Source: Bactericera cockerelli
Lineage: Eukaryota > Arthropoda > Insecta > Hemiptera > Triozidae
Reading direction: 5' to 3'
DNA: 64,000 nucleotides
NCBI GenBank assembly: GCA_024516035.1
Contig: CM044959.1
Span: forward strand, 12,154,872-12,218,871
Part shown: positions 27,365 to 36,879 of the stretch, one piece after another
How positions within the stretch are numbered: the stretch's first letter is position 1
Layout of the letters: the number at the start of each line of letters is the position of its first letter
Notes under the pieces: model-generated
What the model was told of the DNA's origin: nothing
Database searches by the model: none
What the model saw: only the letters and a program-made list of their open reading frames with translations
Program-made: the position numbers and the translations under genes

Positions 27365-27765
27365 GGAAGGAAAAGGAGAGCGAGAGAGAGAGAGAGAGGG
27401 ATTGGAGGAAGAAAGAGAGAGATAGAGAGGGATATGGAGGAAGAAAGAGAGAGGAGAGAGTGAGATAGAGAGGGATTAAGGATGGAAGAAATAGGAGAGA
27501 AAATTGAAGTAGAAAGATAGAGGAGAGTGTGAAAGTTAGTGAGTGAGAGAAAGTGAGAGAGAGAGAGAGAGATTGAGGGAGAAAAAGAAGAGAGAGAGAG
27601 AGAGAGAGAGAAAGGAAGGGAAGAGAGGAAGATAGAGGGACAGAGAGTTTGAAGAGAGAGAGGGATAATGTGTATGAGAGAAAAAGTGAGAGGGGGAAAA
27701 ATGAGAGAGAGGAGAGAGTGAGAGAAAGAGGGGATGAGAGAGAAAGATACAATAAGCGGGGGAGG
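27365..27765. repeat. GA-rich low-complexity block
   Basis: (GA)n with AGAGGGA variants over 400 bp; the long minus-strand open frame here (Leu/Ser only) is a by-product. Confidence 0.9.
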
Positions 27766-27951
27766 ATTTCATAATTAGGCACAGATTGAGGTTTTCTTCT
27801 TAATGAGCAGGGAATTTCCTGAAACTCCTTAATAAAAAATATGAGAAATATAATTGAAAATCTTAATAATGGTCTAATTATTTTCTTTAAAAAAAATCCA
27901 GATGGTACATAATATAATTAGTATAATAAAGGACCGACTGCCACCGTCGCG

Positions 27952-28153
27952 TCGCGTCGATGGCGCGTTGATTGCTTCGGTTCTCGTAGGATCACCGAAG
28001 TTAACTAGATGGGAAGACTTCGTGTTGCTGGCATTCCGGCCCAACCAAGGCTAGGTGAAGTTAATGTGGGTAGCAGGTTTGTGAGTTTCCTGCGATGGAG
28101 GGTAAACACCCCCGTCGTAATATTAAATGCAGTTGTAAGCGACGTTAAAACCC
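27952..28153 (+). repeat. 5S rRNA-derived SINE
   Basis: GGATCACCGAAGTTAACTAG and GGGAAGACTTC resemble the 3' half of 5S rRNA (internal promoter side); the shared tail is GCTGGCATTCCGGCCCAACC ... GGAGGGTAAACACCCCCGTC ... GCGACGTTAAAACCC. Confidence 0.75.
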
Positions 28154-28179
28154 AAATGAATCGTAACCTGTGAGTTCGG

Positions 28180-28885
28180 TGGTCCTACTCCTCCTTCTTT
28201 ACTCCTTCTCTCCTCTCTCTTCCTTATTCCTTCTCCTCTCCTCCTTCTTTACTCCTCCTTCTCTCCCCTCTCTCCTTATACTCCTTCTCCTCCTCCTCCT
28301 TCTTTACTCCTCCTTCTCCTCTCTTTCCTTTACTCCTTCTCCTCTCCTTCTTCTTTACTCCTATTTCTCCCCTCTCTTCCTTAACTCCTTCTCCTCCTCC
28401 TCCTTCTTTACTCCTCCTTCTCCTCCTCCTTCTTTACTCCTCCTTCTCCTCCTCCTCCTTCTTTACTCCCCCTTCTCCTCTCTTTCCTTAACTCCTTCTC
28501 CTCTCCTCCTTCTTTACTCCTCCTTCTCCTCCTCTCCTTCTTTACTCCTCCTTCTCCTCCTCTCTTCCTTTACTCCTTCTCTTCTCCTTCTTCTTTACTC
28601 CATTTCTCCTCCTCTCTTCCTTAATCTCCCTTTCCTTCTCCTCCTCTCTCTTTACTCCTTCTCCTCATCCTCCTTCTTTACTCCTCTTCCTCCTCTCTTC
28701 CTTTACTCCTTCTCCTCCTCCTTCTTCTTACTCTATTTCTCCTCCTCTCTTCCTTAACTCCCTTTCCTCCTCTTCCCTCTTCTGTATTCCTTTCATTCTC
28801 CTCATTTTAATCCTCCTCCATTTTCTCCTATACATCTTTCTCCCTTTCCCCTTTCCTTCCTCTCTTTCCATCTCTTTTCCTCACT
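28180..28885. repeat. CT-rich minisatellite-like block
   Basis: Variants of TCCTCCTTCTTTACTCCT repeated over ~700 bp; purine/pyrimidine strand asymmetry is nearly complete. The 195-codon Leu/Ser frame is a by-product. Confidence 0.9.
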
Positions 28886-29324
28886 CGCAGATAATTAGGC
28901 ATTCGTATATAAAAAAAGATGCCAGGATGAGCCCATTTATATTCATGTACCATTTGCGCTTCTAGCATCGTCCCTAACCTGTGCGGTCTACAAGGTACCG
29001 CTGTACCGGTGCGGTGGAGCTATTTACTGTACTATCTTTCTCTTTCTCTGGGCTACGACTTTCACCATACTCTCTAGGAGGGAGTTTTACCCCCCCATCA
29101 ACCCCCCCCTCCCCGGACGGGGTTTTTCGCTCGCTCATTTTCTGGTATTTTTTGAAATTATTTTTCTTCGTGCGCTCTCGAATTTTTTTTACCCGTTGCA
29201 ATTCTCAAGAGGAGAAGAATGTGGAAAATTTAAAATTCCTCTTCAGTTTTCTTGACCTGTGGAAATTGAAATTCCTCTTGACCTATTTTTCTTTTTTGAT
29301 GAGTTTTACATAGCCTTTTTTTAA

Positions 29325-29510
29325 TTTTAACTTTTCGGTTTATACTGATTAAAATAGAGAGTTAGTTGATGGTAGGAATAGTATGGATATTCAGAACTAT
29401 TCTGCTGATGAGAGCAAATAAGCTCGAAACAGCTGTCCAAGTATGTTCTGATATTCATGTACAATGTACATCTAATACAACTTCTTACTTTTTGTTATAT
29501 ACTGATTTAG
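29325..29510 (+). repeat. second copy of the hammerhead-bearing repeat
   Basis: Shares TACTGATTAAAATAGAGAG, the ribozyme region, and ACATCTAATACAACTTCT with 45909-46080; partial unit sequence on both sides of the ribozyme again suggests a truncated dimer. Confidence 0.7.
29388..29450 (+). ncRNA. hammerhead ribozyme motif, degenerate copy
   Basis: CUGAUGA (29405-29411), helix II GAGC/AAAUAA/GCUC, GAAA, and ACAGCUGU followed by the GUC/C cleavage site (after 29437) are intact. The inner part of helix I is damaged (AUUCUG against CAAGUA), while the outer CAGAAC/GUUCUG pairing remains. Same strand as Ddr, in its presumed intronic interval. Confidence 0.7.
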
Positions 29511-30149
29511 TAGGCTTGAAACAGCAGCTACTTTTAGACGTTTGTAGTCTTTCTTGTAGCTTGCCCATGCTCCCTAGGACGATAGAACAATGGACGGGGA
29601 AAAGAACCTAGACATTCGATCTGGGCGTCCAATGAAATCTCTCACCACCGTCATATAGATATCGATCGCTATCTCACTGACACGGGATTATTATTAATTA
29701 TTACTATTAGTCTTGGTCAAAACAAGCCCACTGGAAAGTGTTATTTAAAAGCAACTGTCACCAAATTTCTACTCAAACAATAAAAAATTTCTTTCTCTGA
29801 TTTATGAAACCCATGATTTTCGCGCATAGTATTTCTCTTCAAAAAGAAATACTTGTATGAGCTCCATGATATTCTAAGTGAATGCCATCTTGTCATGATG
29901 GTATTCATATTTAAAAAATAAAAATTTACCATCCGTTGTTAATTTTTTCTAATTTTGATCCATCCAACTTAGAAGAGGACCGAAGAAATTCGTTTGCGTA
30001 AAAAAATCTACCTCATAAATGTTAATTGCATATTTTTAAAAGTACGTAAATATTTTAGTCAAAGTGAGAGCCACAATATATTTCCTTTGTGTAATTAAAA
30101 CAAAATATTACATTCTCGCAAAAAAAAAAAAACCTTTTCGGGTACTTTT

Positions 30150-30292
30150 TGTGATAGGCCTTGAGGGCCAGAGAATATTTATGTTCAACGAGAGTTTTCC
30201 TAAAGTCTAGGAATTCCAAATAAAATCAGTTCTATTCCAATAAACTTGAAAGGCAGTTTTCTCTTCTAGACTAGGAGTATCTAACATAAACA
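30150..30292 (+). repeat. 5' LTR
   Basis: 143 bp beginning TGTGATAGG and ending AACATAAACA; it matches the 3' LTR at 32388 with a few single-base indels (for example GAGGGCC versus GAGGCC). Confidence 0.9.
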
Positions 30293-30594
30293 TGGTGACA
30301 GCGCAAATTTCGTTTTTCAAACATAGAATATAGATTGAAGTACATTTATTTTTCTTGTTCTATGAGTTTATTTCTTTGATAATGACTAAACCAACGATTG
30401 ATGACGAAAGAAACAACCAATATGTCAATGATTGCTCATACTATACCAGCTCCAAAGATGTTTGAATGGAAAACAGAGACGATGCAGAGGATGGATATTT
30501 TCAAATTACAGTCAAGAATTACATGAAATTGACAGCTTAGATAACAGCAGATGACATACAGATTTCATTTATTATATTTTGGTTTGATAAAGAA

Positions 30595-30858
30595 ATGCTC
30601 AAGACATTCATGACTCTAGAGACAAATGATGTAAGTACGTTTAAAAAATTATTAAATGCATTTGACAGATATATTTTACCTCAAAAGAACATTATCTATG
30701 AACGATATTTATTTGGTATTGCGAAACAAGAAACAGGCGAGAGTATAGACAAATATTACAGCAGAATTAGAAATCTAGCTAGTTCTTGCGAATACAAACA
30801 AATGCATGACGAATTACTCAGAGACCGGCTAGTACTTGGAGTTTCAATCCGGAGTTGA
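30595..30858 (+). pseudogene. gag fragment of the LTR element
   Basis: Frame MLKTFMTLETNDVSTFKKLL ... ERYLFGIAKQETGESIDKYY ... ELLRDRLVLGV is typical of Ty3/gypsy retrotransposon Gag (the E-R-Y-x-F ... D-R-x-V-x-G-V pattern). It ends at a stop shortly after; Gag continues in another frame toward the zinc knuckles. Confidence 0.75.
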
Positions 30859-31024
30859 GGAAACAGTATCTTAATAATTCCAAATTAACTTTGATATCAG
30901 CTATGGAAATAGGAAAATCTTTTGAAGCAACTGAGAAACAATGTCTGAAATAAGCGGTGCTGAAGTAAAAGTTCAAGAGGATAAAGAAATATTCAAGTTT
31001 TACAAGGTCCAATATCAAATCGAT

Positions 31025-31165
31025 TCCTGATAGGGAATGTTACTTACTGTGGCAAGAATCATATTTTCAGAAAAGAACTTTGTCCAGCATTCGGAAAAGT
31101 TTGTTCTAATTGTGGTAATTGGAATCATTTCAGTGAAGTTTGTAAGCAAAAGAGAGCTAAATTGC
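31025..31165 (+). pseudogene. nucleocapsid zinc knuckles of the LTR element
   Basis: Reads Y-C-G-K-N-H-I-F-R-K-E-L-C-P-A then C-S-N-C-G-N-W-N-H-F-S-E-V-C: two CCHC-type knuckles. Degraded N-terminal side. Confidence 0.65.
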
Positions 31166-31304
31166 GAACTATGTTGAAAACCAGAGCTATGAAGTGGAAA
31201 CGCCCAATACTGATAACAATGTTTGGCACATTGGAAGTAGTGACATTAAGAAAAGCCTTATTTTCCAATCTTACTTTTCTTGTTAATTAATGATTTGATT
31301 TCCT

Positions 31305-31450
31305 TTCCATGCCATTTAGACACAGGTGCCAATTGTAATGTAATTAGCCTCAAAGATATCAGGAAGCTGTGTGGAAATGTCAATCTTGAAAGATCTAGAA
31401 CCAAACTTGGTGCATTAGGAGGGAGAAATTTTATATCCTGTTGGTTAAAA
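31305..31450 (+). pseudogene. aspartic protease remnant of the LTR element
   Basis: CHLDTGANCNVISLKDIRKL contains the D-T-G-A active-site motif of retropepsins. The frame stops soon after, and RT sequence that should follow is absent. Confidence 0.65.
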
Positions 31451-31554
31451 TAAGTCTGACTGTTGTACATAAGGCAACCTGTATGACTTGGAGTTTCCAG
31501 GTGACCAATAAAAATCATCCACCACTGATCTCTGCAGAATTCTGTACGAAGTTA

Positions 31555-32290
31555 ATTTGATAGAGGTGAAGGCAGGATCTTTGCTACATAGAAAAAAAAT
31601 GCAAACCATATCCTGTAGCACAGCGTTAATTCCTATGCAAACTCATGAAACTCCTTCTTTACCTTGGTACAGGGTAGGAGCCGACATATTCCAAGTGGAA
31701 GATCAGAACTACCTCGTTGTGTTGACTATTATTCTAATTACTGGGAGATTGAGAAACTTTATTCTTTATCTGCTGAGCAAGTAATTTTAATGATGAAAAA
31801 AATATTTTCTATACATGGCGTTCCTAATACTTTAATTACAGATAATGGAGGTTCTTTTCAGAAATCAAAAGTTTCTCGAATTTTCAAACAATTGGTCGTT
31901 TGAACACATTACCTCTTCCCCATTTCACAGTCATGGAAATGGAAAGGCTGAGTCCGCAGTGAAAATTGCCAAAGTTTATTGAGAAGTGCAGATTTGAGAA
32001 GAGGGATCCATTTTCAGCAATTCTTGAATGGGGAATACTCCAACAGGTGACACCGAAGTTACTCCTCAGAAAAATTAATGTCAAGGAAAACTAGATCACT
32101 CATTCCACGTTATCTAATCAATTAAAACCTCACATTGTAGATGGTGTTCCTGAGACAGCTGATCTGAGGAAAAGAAAATATAAATTTTATTATGATTCTA
32201 GACCAGGAATTTCCAAAGTTGAATGTAGGTGAAGGTATTCGATTTCAACCACAACGGAAGGGAGAAGAGTGGAAGCATGGTGATTCTCTC
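31555..32290 (+). pseudogene. integrase remnant of the LTR element
   Basis: In two or three frames: PWYRVGADIFQVEDQNYLVV, then VDYYSNYWEIEKL, HGVPNTLITDNGGSF, HGNGKAESAVK and further LKPHIVDGVPET: the DDE integrase core and its downstream region. The D...D pair (GAD, TDN) and HG-N-G-K-A-E motif are visible; several frameshifts interrupt it. Confidence 0.75.
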
Positions 32291-32387
32291 TCCGTCTAAA
32301 TATTCCGCCACTCAGAAGAAGCAGTTCGAGAAAGAAGACCACCTGAGAGATTTGCACAATTAAATAATTTTTTTATAGAGGGGAAGA

Positions 32388-32532
32388 TGTGATAGGCCTT
32401 GAGGCCAGAGAATATTTATGTTCAACGAGAGTTTTCCTAAAGTCTAGAAATTCCAAATAAAATCAGTTCTATTCCATAAAACTTGAAAAGGCAGTTTTCT
32501 CCTTCTAGACTAGAGTATTTAACATATAAACA
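32388..32532 (+). repeat. 3' LTR
   Basis: 145 bp, same ends as the 5' LTR, preceded by a purine-rich tract (32378-32387) and followed by the target duplication CTTTT. Confidence 0.9.
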
Positions 32533-32719
32533 CTTTTCACTTTAATGTGGCTTTTTCACTTACCTAGTACTACTACCGCTGGAGTATTTTTTATCTCTCT
32601 TTTTTAAATATTTTTATATCACATTTTTTTTACATACCTATTTTGGGTATGTAGATATTTAGTTCGGTACGTCAGTTTAAACGCCTTATAGCTTTTGTTT
32701 CTAAGAATTAAGTAGTTAA

Positions 32720-32853
32720 AAGTTATCATATTTCTGTAAATCGTGATATTACAAATACTCAAACTCGCTCTACTAAATCTACGCTGAAACCGGGACTTGA
32801 ACCACGACCTCCAGGTTACAAGTCCGCCGCCTTATCGATTAAGCTACTGAGTT
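32720..32853 (-). repeat. Thr-tRNA-like SINE
   Basis: Reverse orientation: AACCGGGACTTGAACC-like B box, CCAGGTTACAAGTCCGCCGC, ending in AAGCTACTGAG. Confidence 0.8.
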
Positions 32854-33195
32854 CTGTTCTAAAAATTAAGCAACTAATTTTTTATAGAATATTTACAACC
32901 AAAGAAACTTAGTTGACCAGTAAAGTCTTGGCGGGATTTCAAGAGTGTATAATATATGTAGGTACCTATCATATCTAAGTGATGGGTAGATGAGATTGCA
33001 TTAGACAACCGTTTAGTTAGGGACATAGGACCCAGCCGTTTAGTTAGGGACATCTGTAAATATTTTATCTATGTTGTTTTTCTTTTCTTTTCGCACTTAT
33101 ACATAATTATGTCCTATTAATAAAGAATCAAATAATAATATGCGTGGTAAAAGTCAAATTTCAAAGTATGATAATGTGGGCATATTTATATCAAA

Positions 33196-33295
33196 NNNNN
33201 NNNNNNNNNNNNNNNNNNNNNNNNNNNNNNNNNNNNNNNNNNNNNNNNNNNNNNNNNNNNNNNNNNNNNNNNNNNNNNNNNNNNNNNNNNNNNNN
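33196..33295. other. assembly gap (100 N)
   Basis: A run of 100 N, the conventional gap of unknown size. Sequence to its right (33.3-34.5 kb) is of poor apparent quality. Confidence 0.99.
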
Positions 33296-34450
33296 CTCCC
33301 TGTTTGTCTCTTTCAGTTTTATTTTTTCTGTACAGGCCACTCAATCGCTCCGGGAGCCTATCTAGAATCTTTAAATTTTTTCAGGGACCTGGGCCACGGG
33401 AAAACACAAAAAAATTTGCACAAAATTTACCCAAACATCTTTTTTGGTTTTTTAGTCTACGTATTGGGGGTTGCAGGAAAACTAAAAACCCCTTTTCAGC
33501 ACGGTCATTAAATAATAAAAAAAAATTTTGAAGATAACACCAGGGGGTTAAGCTAAAAAAATTTTCTACCACCTAACCCTAAGTTTTTTTAAAAGGGTCA
33601 CAAACAAAAAATTAATGGGAACTTTATTCACTGGGGATTCAAACAACAATCCCTACCACCTAGATTACCAGACTAGCGCTTAACCACTTGCTCACCATCA
33701 CCAATAAACAAAAACCATTAGCTATTATAAATTTTCCCTCGAACTCGACAGCGGGGCCCTAAACCAACATCCGGGGAACCCACATGGTATCGACCCCCCT
33801 TAATCTTTTCCAGTGCATGGGAAATTTTTTTTTGGAAATTTTTTTTTTCCGGGGTTGGGGATTTTGAATATTTCCAATTTTTTTAAAATTTTTCATTTTT
33901 TTTTTTTAAATGGGGTTTTAACGTCCTTTTTTAAATCCATTCATATCCCGGGGGGTTTTTCCCCCCTTTGCAGGAAACTCAAAAACCTGCTCTCAATTGA
34001 CCTCACCCACCGGGGGGGGAAAAGCCACATCACGAGAAATTTCCATTTAGTTCCCCACATTCTGAAAAAAAAGCGTTTCGGACTTTTAAAGATAAAAATG
34101 GACTTCACCTTAAAAAACTGAAGCAAATTTTTTGCTTCCAAAGATTTTTTCCCCTTTTTAAAAGAAAATAATAAAAAAAAGATCGCCTTATTTATATTGC
34201 CTATTGGGCTATTAACCCCCTTTTTCCCATAACCAAGACTTTTATATGGGGGAAAAATCCCAAAGGGGGGGGGTAACTTGCATTCCCCGGGTTTTGAACC
34301 CCGACCTCTGAATCTCGGGGTTCAAAGGGGCCGCCTTTACCACTGAACAGAAAAAAAACGGCTTCCAGTTTGTTCATTTTATTCCATTGCATTTACTTAA
34401 AAAAAATTTCCACCCGGGCCTGGTCTAACATTCCATCCTCCCCCTCTGTT
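33296..34450. other. run-extended, probably low-quality sequence beside the N gap
   Basis: Same run-rich texture as 19-26.7 kb. It contains distorted SINE-like pieces (33620-33720; 33925-34030, a 5S-SINE-like tail; 34188-34352). Confidence 0.65.
34188..34352 (-). repeat. SINE family B, run-distorted copy
   Basis: Recognisable from GATCGCCTTATTTATATTGC to CCGCCTTTACCACTGA, but bases next to runs are replaced by the run base (GGGTTTTGAACCCCG for GGGTTTCGAACCCACG; AAAGGGGGGG for AAATGGGAGG). Confidence 0.7.
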
Positions 34451-34452
34451 CG

Positions 34453-34584
34453 CGGAACTGTCTCGAGGCAAAAAGGGACGAGACAAGATCTCCGACTTCG
34501 CCACCACAGCGATCTGTTCGCCGACACTACATCGCGGCACACACACACCCCCCATCCGGTGGAGGGCTTGGGAGTCGTGCGGCG
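34453..34584 (+). CDS. Ddr: Ddr exon: kinase activation loop, frame-broken
   Basis: No single frame reads through, but pieces of the tyrosine-kinase catalytic loop to P+1 region appear in order in shifting frames: R-N-C-L (34453), K-I-S-D-F (34485), S-D-L-F-A-D (34508) and P-I-R-W-x-A-W-E-S (~34551-34575), ending at a good donor GGCG/GTGAGT (34585). This is what a receptor kinase would have directly before the next exon (KFTTKSDVWSFG). At least three frame changes in ~130 bp, and loss of the Gly of DFG, point to consensus errors in a poor-quality stretch or to a decayed exon. The acceptor AG is not intact. Confidence 0.6.
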
Positions 34585-34981
34585 GTGAGTTTTATTTATT
34601 ATTTTTCTTCAATATCCAATTACCTGGATTAAAAAAATTTTCACTAATAAGAGGTTTTAAAAAATAATTCCTTACAAGCCCAAATCTGGATTTAAGAAAA
34701 AAAAAAAAAAGGGACAAACTCGAATTTTACAGACCCTCTTAAATAAATTTCATAATAAAATAAAAAATTCCCCTTATTCTCTTTTACCATTTGTATTTCT
34801 TTTTTAATTTAATCAGAATGCGCCAACATTTTATTTTTTTATATACCAAACTTAAAATATTCATGTGCACAAGCTTATGCCATAATCTTTTCCTGCCACA
34901 CACGCTCACGCATGCATGCAGACGGCCTGTTCATGCATGTACGCATGTACGTGTGTGGCCGGCTTAACGCCCTACTTACTC

Positions 34982-35130
34982 GACCGTTCCTCAGTACTTG
35001 ATCGATAAGGCAGCGGACTTGTAACCTAGAGGTCGGTGGTTAAAAGGCCCGGTTTCAGCGTAGATTTAGTTAAGCGAGTTTGAGTAGTTGTGATATCACG
35101 ATAGTGATTAACACAAATATGATAACTTAT
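34982..35130 (+). repeat. Thr-tRNA-like SINE abutting the last Ddr exon
   Basis: Head, anticodon-like and tail parts as in other copies; its 3' end (ATATGATAACTTA) lies only ~33 bp before the acceptor of the exon at 35163, so it supplies the sequence where the branch point should be. Confidence 0.8.
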
Positions 35131-35162
35131 GACTTAACTTACTCACCGTTCCTCCTCCACAG

Positions 35163-35516
35163 CGCAAGTTCACCACCAAGTCCGACGTGTGGTCCTTCGG
35201 CGTCACTCTCTGGGAGATCCTCAACCTGGCCCGCCACCGCCCGTACGAGGGCCTGTCCGACCTGGAGGTGCTGGAGAACATCTCCCACCTCCACGCCGAC
35301 GACGGCGGGTTCATCCACCTGCCCACGCCGCGACCACCAAGACATCCTGGATCTGATGACGAGTGCTGGAAGCGGGGCCCCACCGAGCGTCCCTCCTTCA
35401 CCGAGATCCATCTGTTTCTGCAGCGCAAGAACTTGGGCTACTCCCCCACCAGGGATGGCGCTCTCCTGAGCCTGGCCCTGACCCCCCGCCGCGGGGTCCT
35501 GCAACTTACTCGGTAG
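35163..35516 (+). CDS. Ddr: Ddr last exon: C-lobe of tyrosine kinase domain
   Basis: CTCCACAG acceptor, then RKFTTKSDVWSFGVTLWEIL, the kinase subdomain IX motif, with RPYEGLSDLEVLENI and the subdomain XI segment CWKRGPTERPSFTEIHLFLQ, as in DDR-family kinases. In the middle (about 35330-35362) the reading frame leaves the expected sequence: in the next frame one reads DHQDILDLMT, so an extra base near 35332 and a missing base near 35360 compensate each other. The ORF continues past the kinase end (NLGYSPTRDG) to TAG at 35514, where an 80-bp segment is duplicated. A SINE ends ~33 bp before the acceptor. Confidence 0.82.
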   Translation, partial: RKFTTKSDVWSFGVTLWEILNLARHRPYEGLSDLEVLENISHLHADDGGFIHLPTPRPPRHPGSDDECWKRGPTERPSFTEIHLFLQRKNLGYSPTRDGALLSLALTPRRGVLQLTR

Positions 35517-35612
35517 ACCCCGGGACTCACCACCAGGGCGCTCTCCTGAGGCCTGGCCCTGACCCCTGCCTCGGGTCCTGTAACTTGCTCGTGTAGACCC
35601 CAGGGGCGGCGC
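35448..35612 (+). repeat. two-copy tandem duplication at the Ddr stop codon
   Basis: The segment starting GGCGCTCTCCTGAG at about 35457 recurs at about 35539, with some 10-15% divergence and shared TAGACCCC endings. The first copy contains the stop codon; the second lies in the 3'UTR. Confidence 0.75.
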
Positions 35613-35794
35613 CCTCAAGATCTCGTCCAGGGCGACTTGGTCCATCTTCAGAGGCCCACACAGGACACATGGGGATTTGCCAGTCAAGGATCATCACTTT
35701 CGACAGTGGGGGTCTCTGGGTTGATTTGGAAAAGAAGGTTGGTATTTGCCCATACTTGCTTTGTTTTCTCAAATACTTTCTTGGTTATGTTGAT

Positions 35795-35800
35795 AATAAA
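35795..35800 (+). promoter_or_regulatory. candidate polyadenylation signal for Ddr
   Basis: AATAAA about 280 nt downstream of the Ddr stop codon, the first canonical hexamer I see there. Confidence 0.4.
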
Positions 35801-36271
35801 ATCTTTCATCATGGTTCTTATTCAAAGAAGTTATGTTCTCATCTTCTTATGTTCATTTAATTTTAAATCATGACACCGAAAGCAAAGAAGTTATGGGACT
35901 GTTTACCTGACGATAAATAATTTTAATTTCTATCAATATTATTTCAAGTAAAGAAATTTCAAAATTAATTGATGCCCCAAATATGACATAGATAGACTGA
36001 GGTTTCAGGGAATTGATTTGATCCTGAAACCTTTTCAACCATGTTTTCCAATTCAACCCTGTATGTGATTATCAAGCGAAGCGGTCGTTTCGCGGAGAAC
36101 GCCTCCGAGAAACTACAGTGCTTATAATGAGACTACATCGACGATTCTAAATGTTCATTTTTGTGTAGGAATTTTCATATCATTTGTGGAACTAAAGATT
36201 CAATAATATTTCTAGAGTGTGTCTCATGCATATTTTGTTTTACAGTAGGGACATCAATACCTAAAATTGAC

Positions 36272-36875
36272 TAGAGATGAGCAAGATTCCATCGGAGCCT
36301 ATTTATCGTTCTGATTCGATTTTTTTCTCCATGAGGGAAGCGATCCGATTTTTCGGTTGAAATTAGCTCGAGTACAATGTGATCCTAAAATCGACTCCAA
36401 AATTGATTCGATCCGTCAACTCCATAATAGTGATAAGGAATTGAGCATAAGTTATTCTGATCCATACTTCGCATTCAGATCGACTCGTATTAGAAAAAGA
36501 TCCTATTGCTATATCCTAAAATTAATCAGCGATATTCTATATTCATCATATCATCATAGGGTGCGTCATTGTGAACGATGGTATCCAGACAGTGGAGGAA
36601 TGAATGACTCAGCACTTCTACCACTGTCTTTACAAGGAGGCTGATAATTGCTGGTCTTTCTATATTGGATTCGATAATTTCAGATTAAGCGAGTTGATAG
36701 TATTCATATTTTTCTAAGATTTTCGTTTAAAACATATTAAAGTATATTTGTTTATAAATAATACATAAAAAATTGAACATTAAAAAGTAAGGACCATCAC
36801 TCTCTTCATCACTCACAATCTTTTTCTGAGATTGATTTCGAACTTTAGATTCGATCTTTTTCTTGCTCATCTCTA
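36272..36875. mobile_element. hAT-like MITE
   Basis: Ends TAGAGATGAGCAAGA and its complement, 15 bp, resemble hAT terminal repeats. Flanking 8-mers (AAATTGAC, TAATCTAC) agree at only 5 of 8 places. The element contains a copy of another interspersed repeat (36545-36645, minus), a nested insertion. Confidence 0.6.
36545..36645 (-). repeat. interspersed repeat D inside a hAT-like MITE
   Basis: Reverse copy (GACAGTGGAGGAATGAATGA, CACTTCTACCACTGTCTTTA). Confidence 0.75.
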
Positions 36876-36879
36876 TAAT

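Larger units (their letters stand above)
30150..32532 (+). mobile_element. Ty3/gypsy-like LTR retrotransposon, internally deleted and frame-broken
   Basis: Two direct LTRs (143 and 145 bp) starting TGTGATAGGCC and ending ...ACA flank ~2.1 kb. A 5-bp target duplication, CTTTT, is present at 30145-30149 and 32533-32537. A primer-binding-site-like TGGTGACAGCG follows the 5' LTR directly, and a polypurine tract (GAGGGGAAGA) precedes the 3' LTR. Inside are a Gag-like frame, two CCHC zinc knuckles, an aspartic protease (DTGA) and an integrase core in several frames. Reverse transcriptase and RNase H are missing between protease and integrase, so the copy cannot be autonomous. Confidence 0.9.

Noticed and set aside
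27315..27782. 155-codon Leu/Ser-rich minus-strand ORF
   Set aside because: Antisense of the GA-rich tract; composition artefact.
28170..28757. 195-codon Leu/Ser-rich ORF
   Set aside because: Translation of the CT-rich tract; no stop codons are possible in such sequence by composition.
35139..35687. 182-codon minus-strand ORF
   Set aside because: Antisense shadow of the GC-rich Ddr kinase exon.
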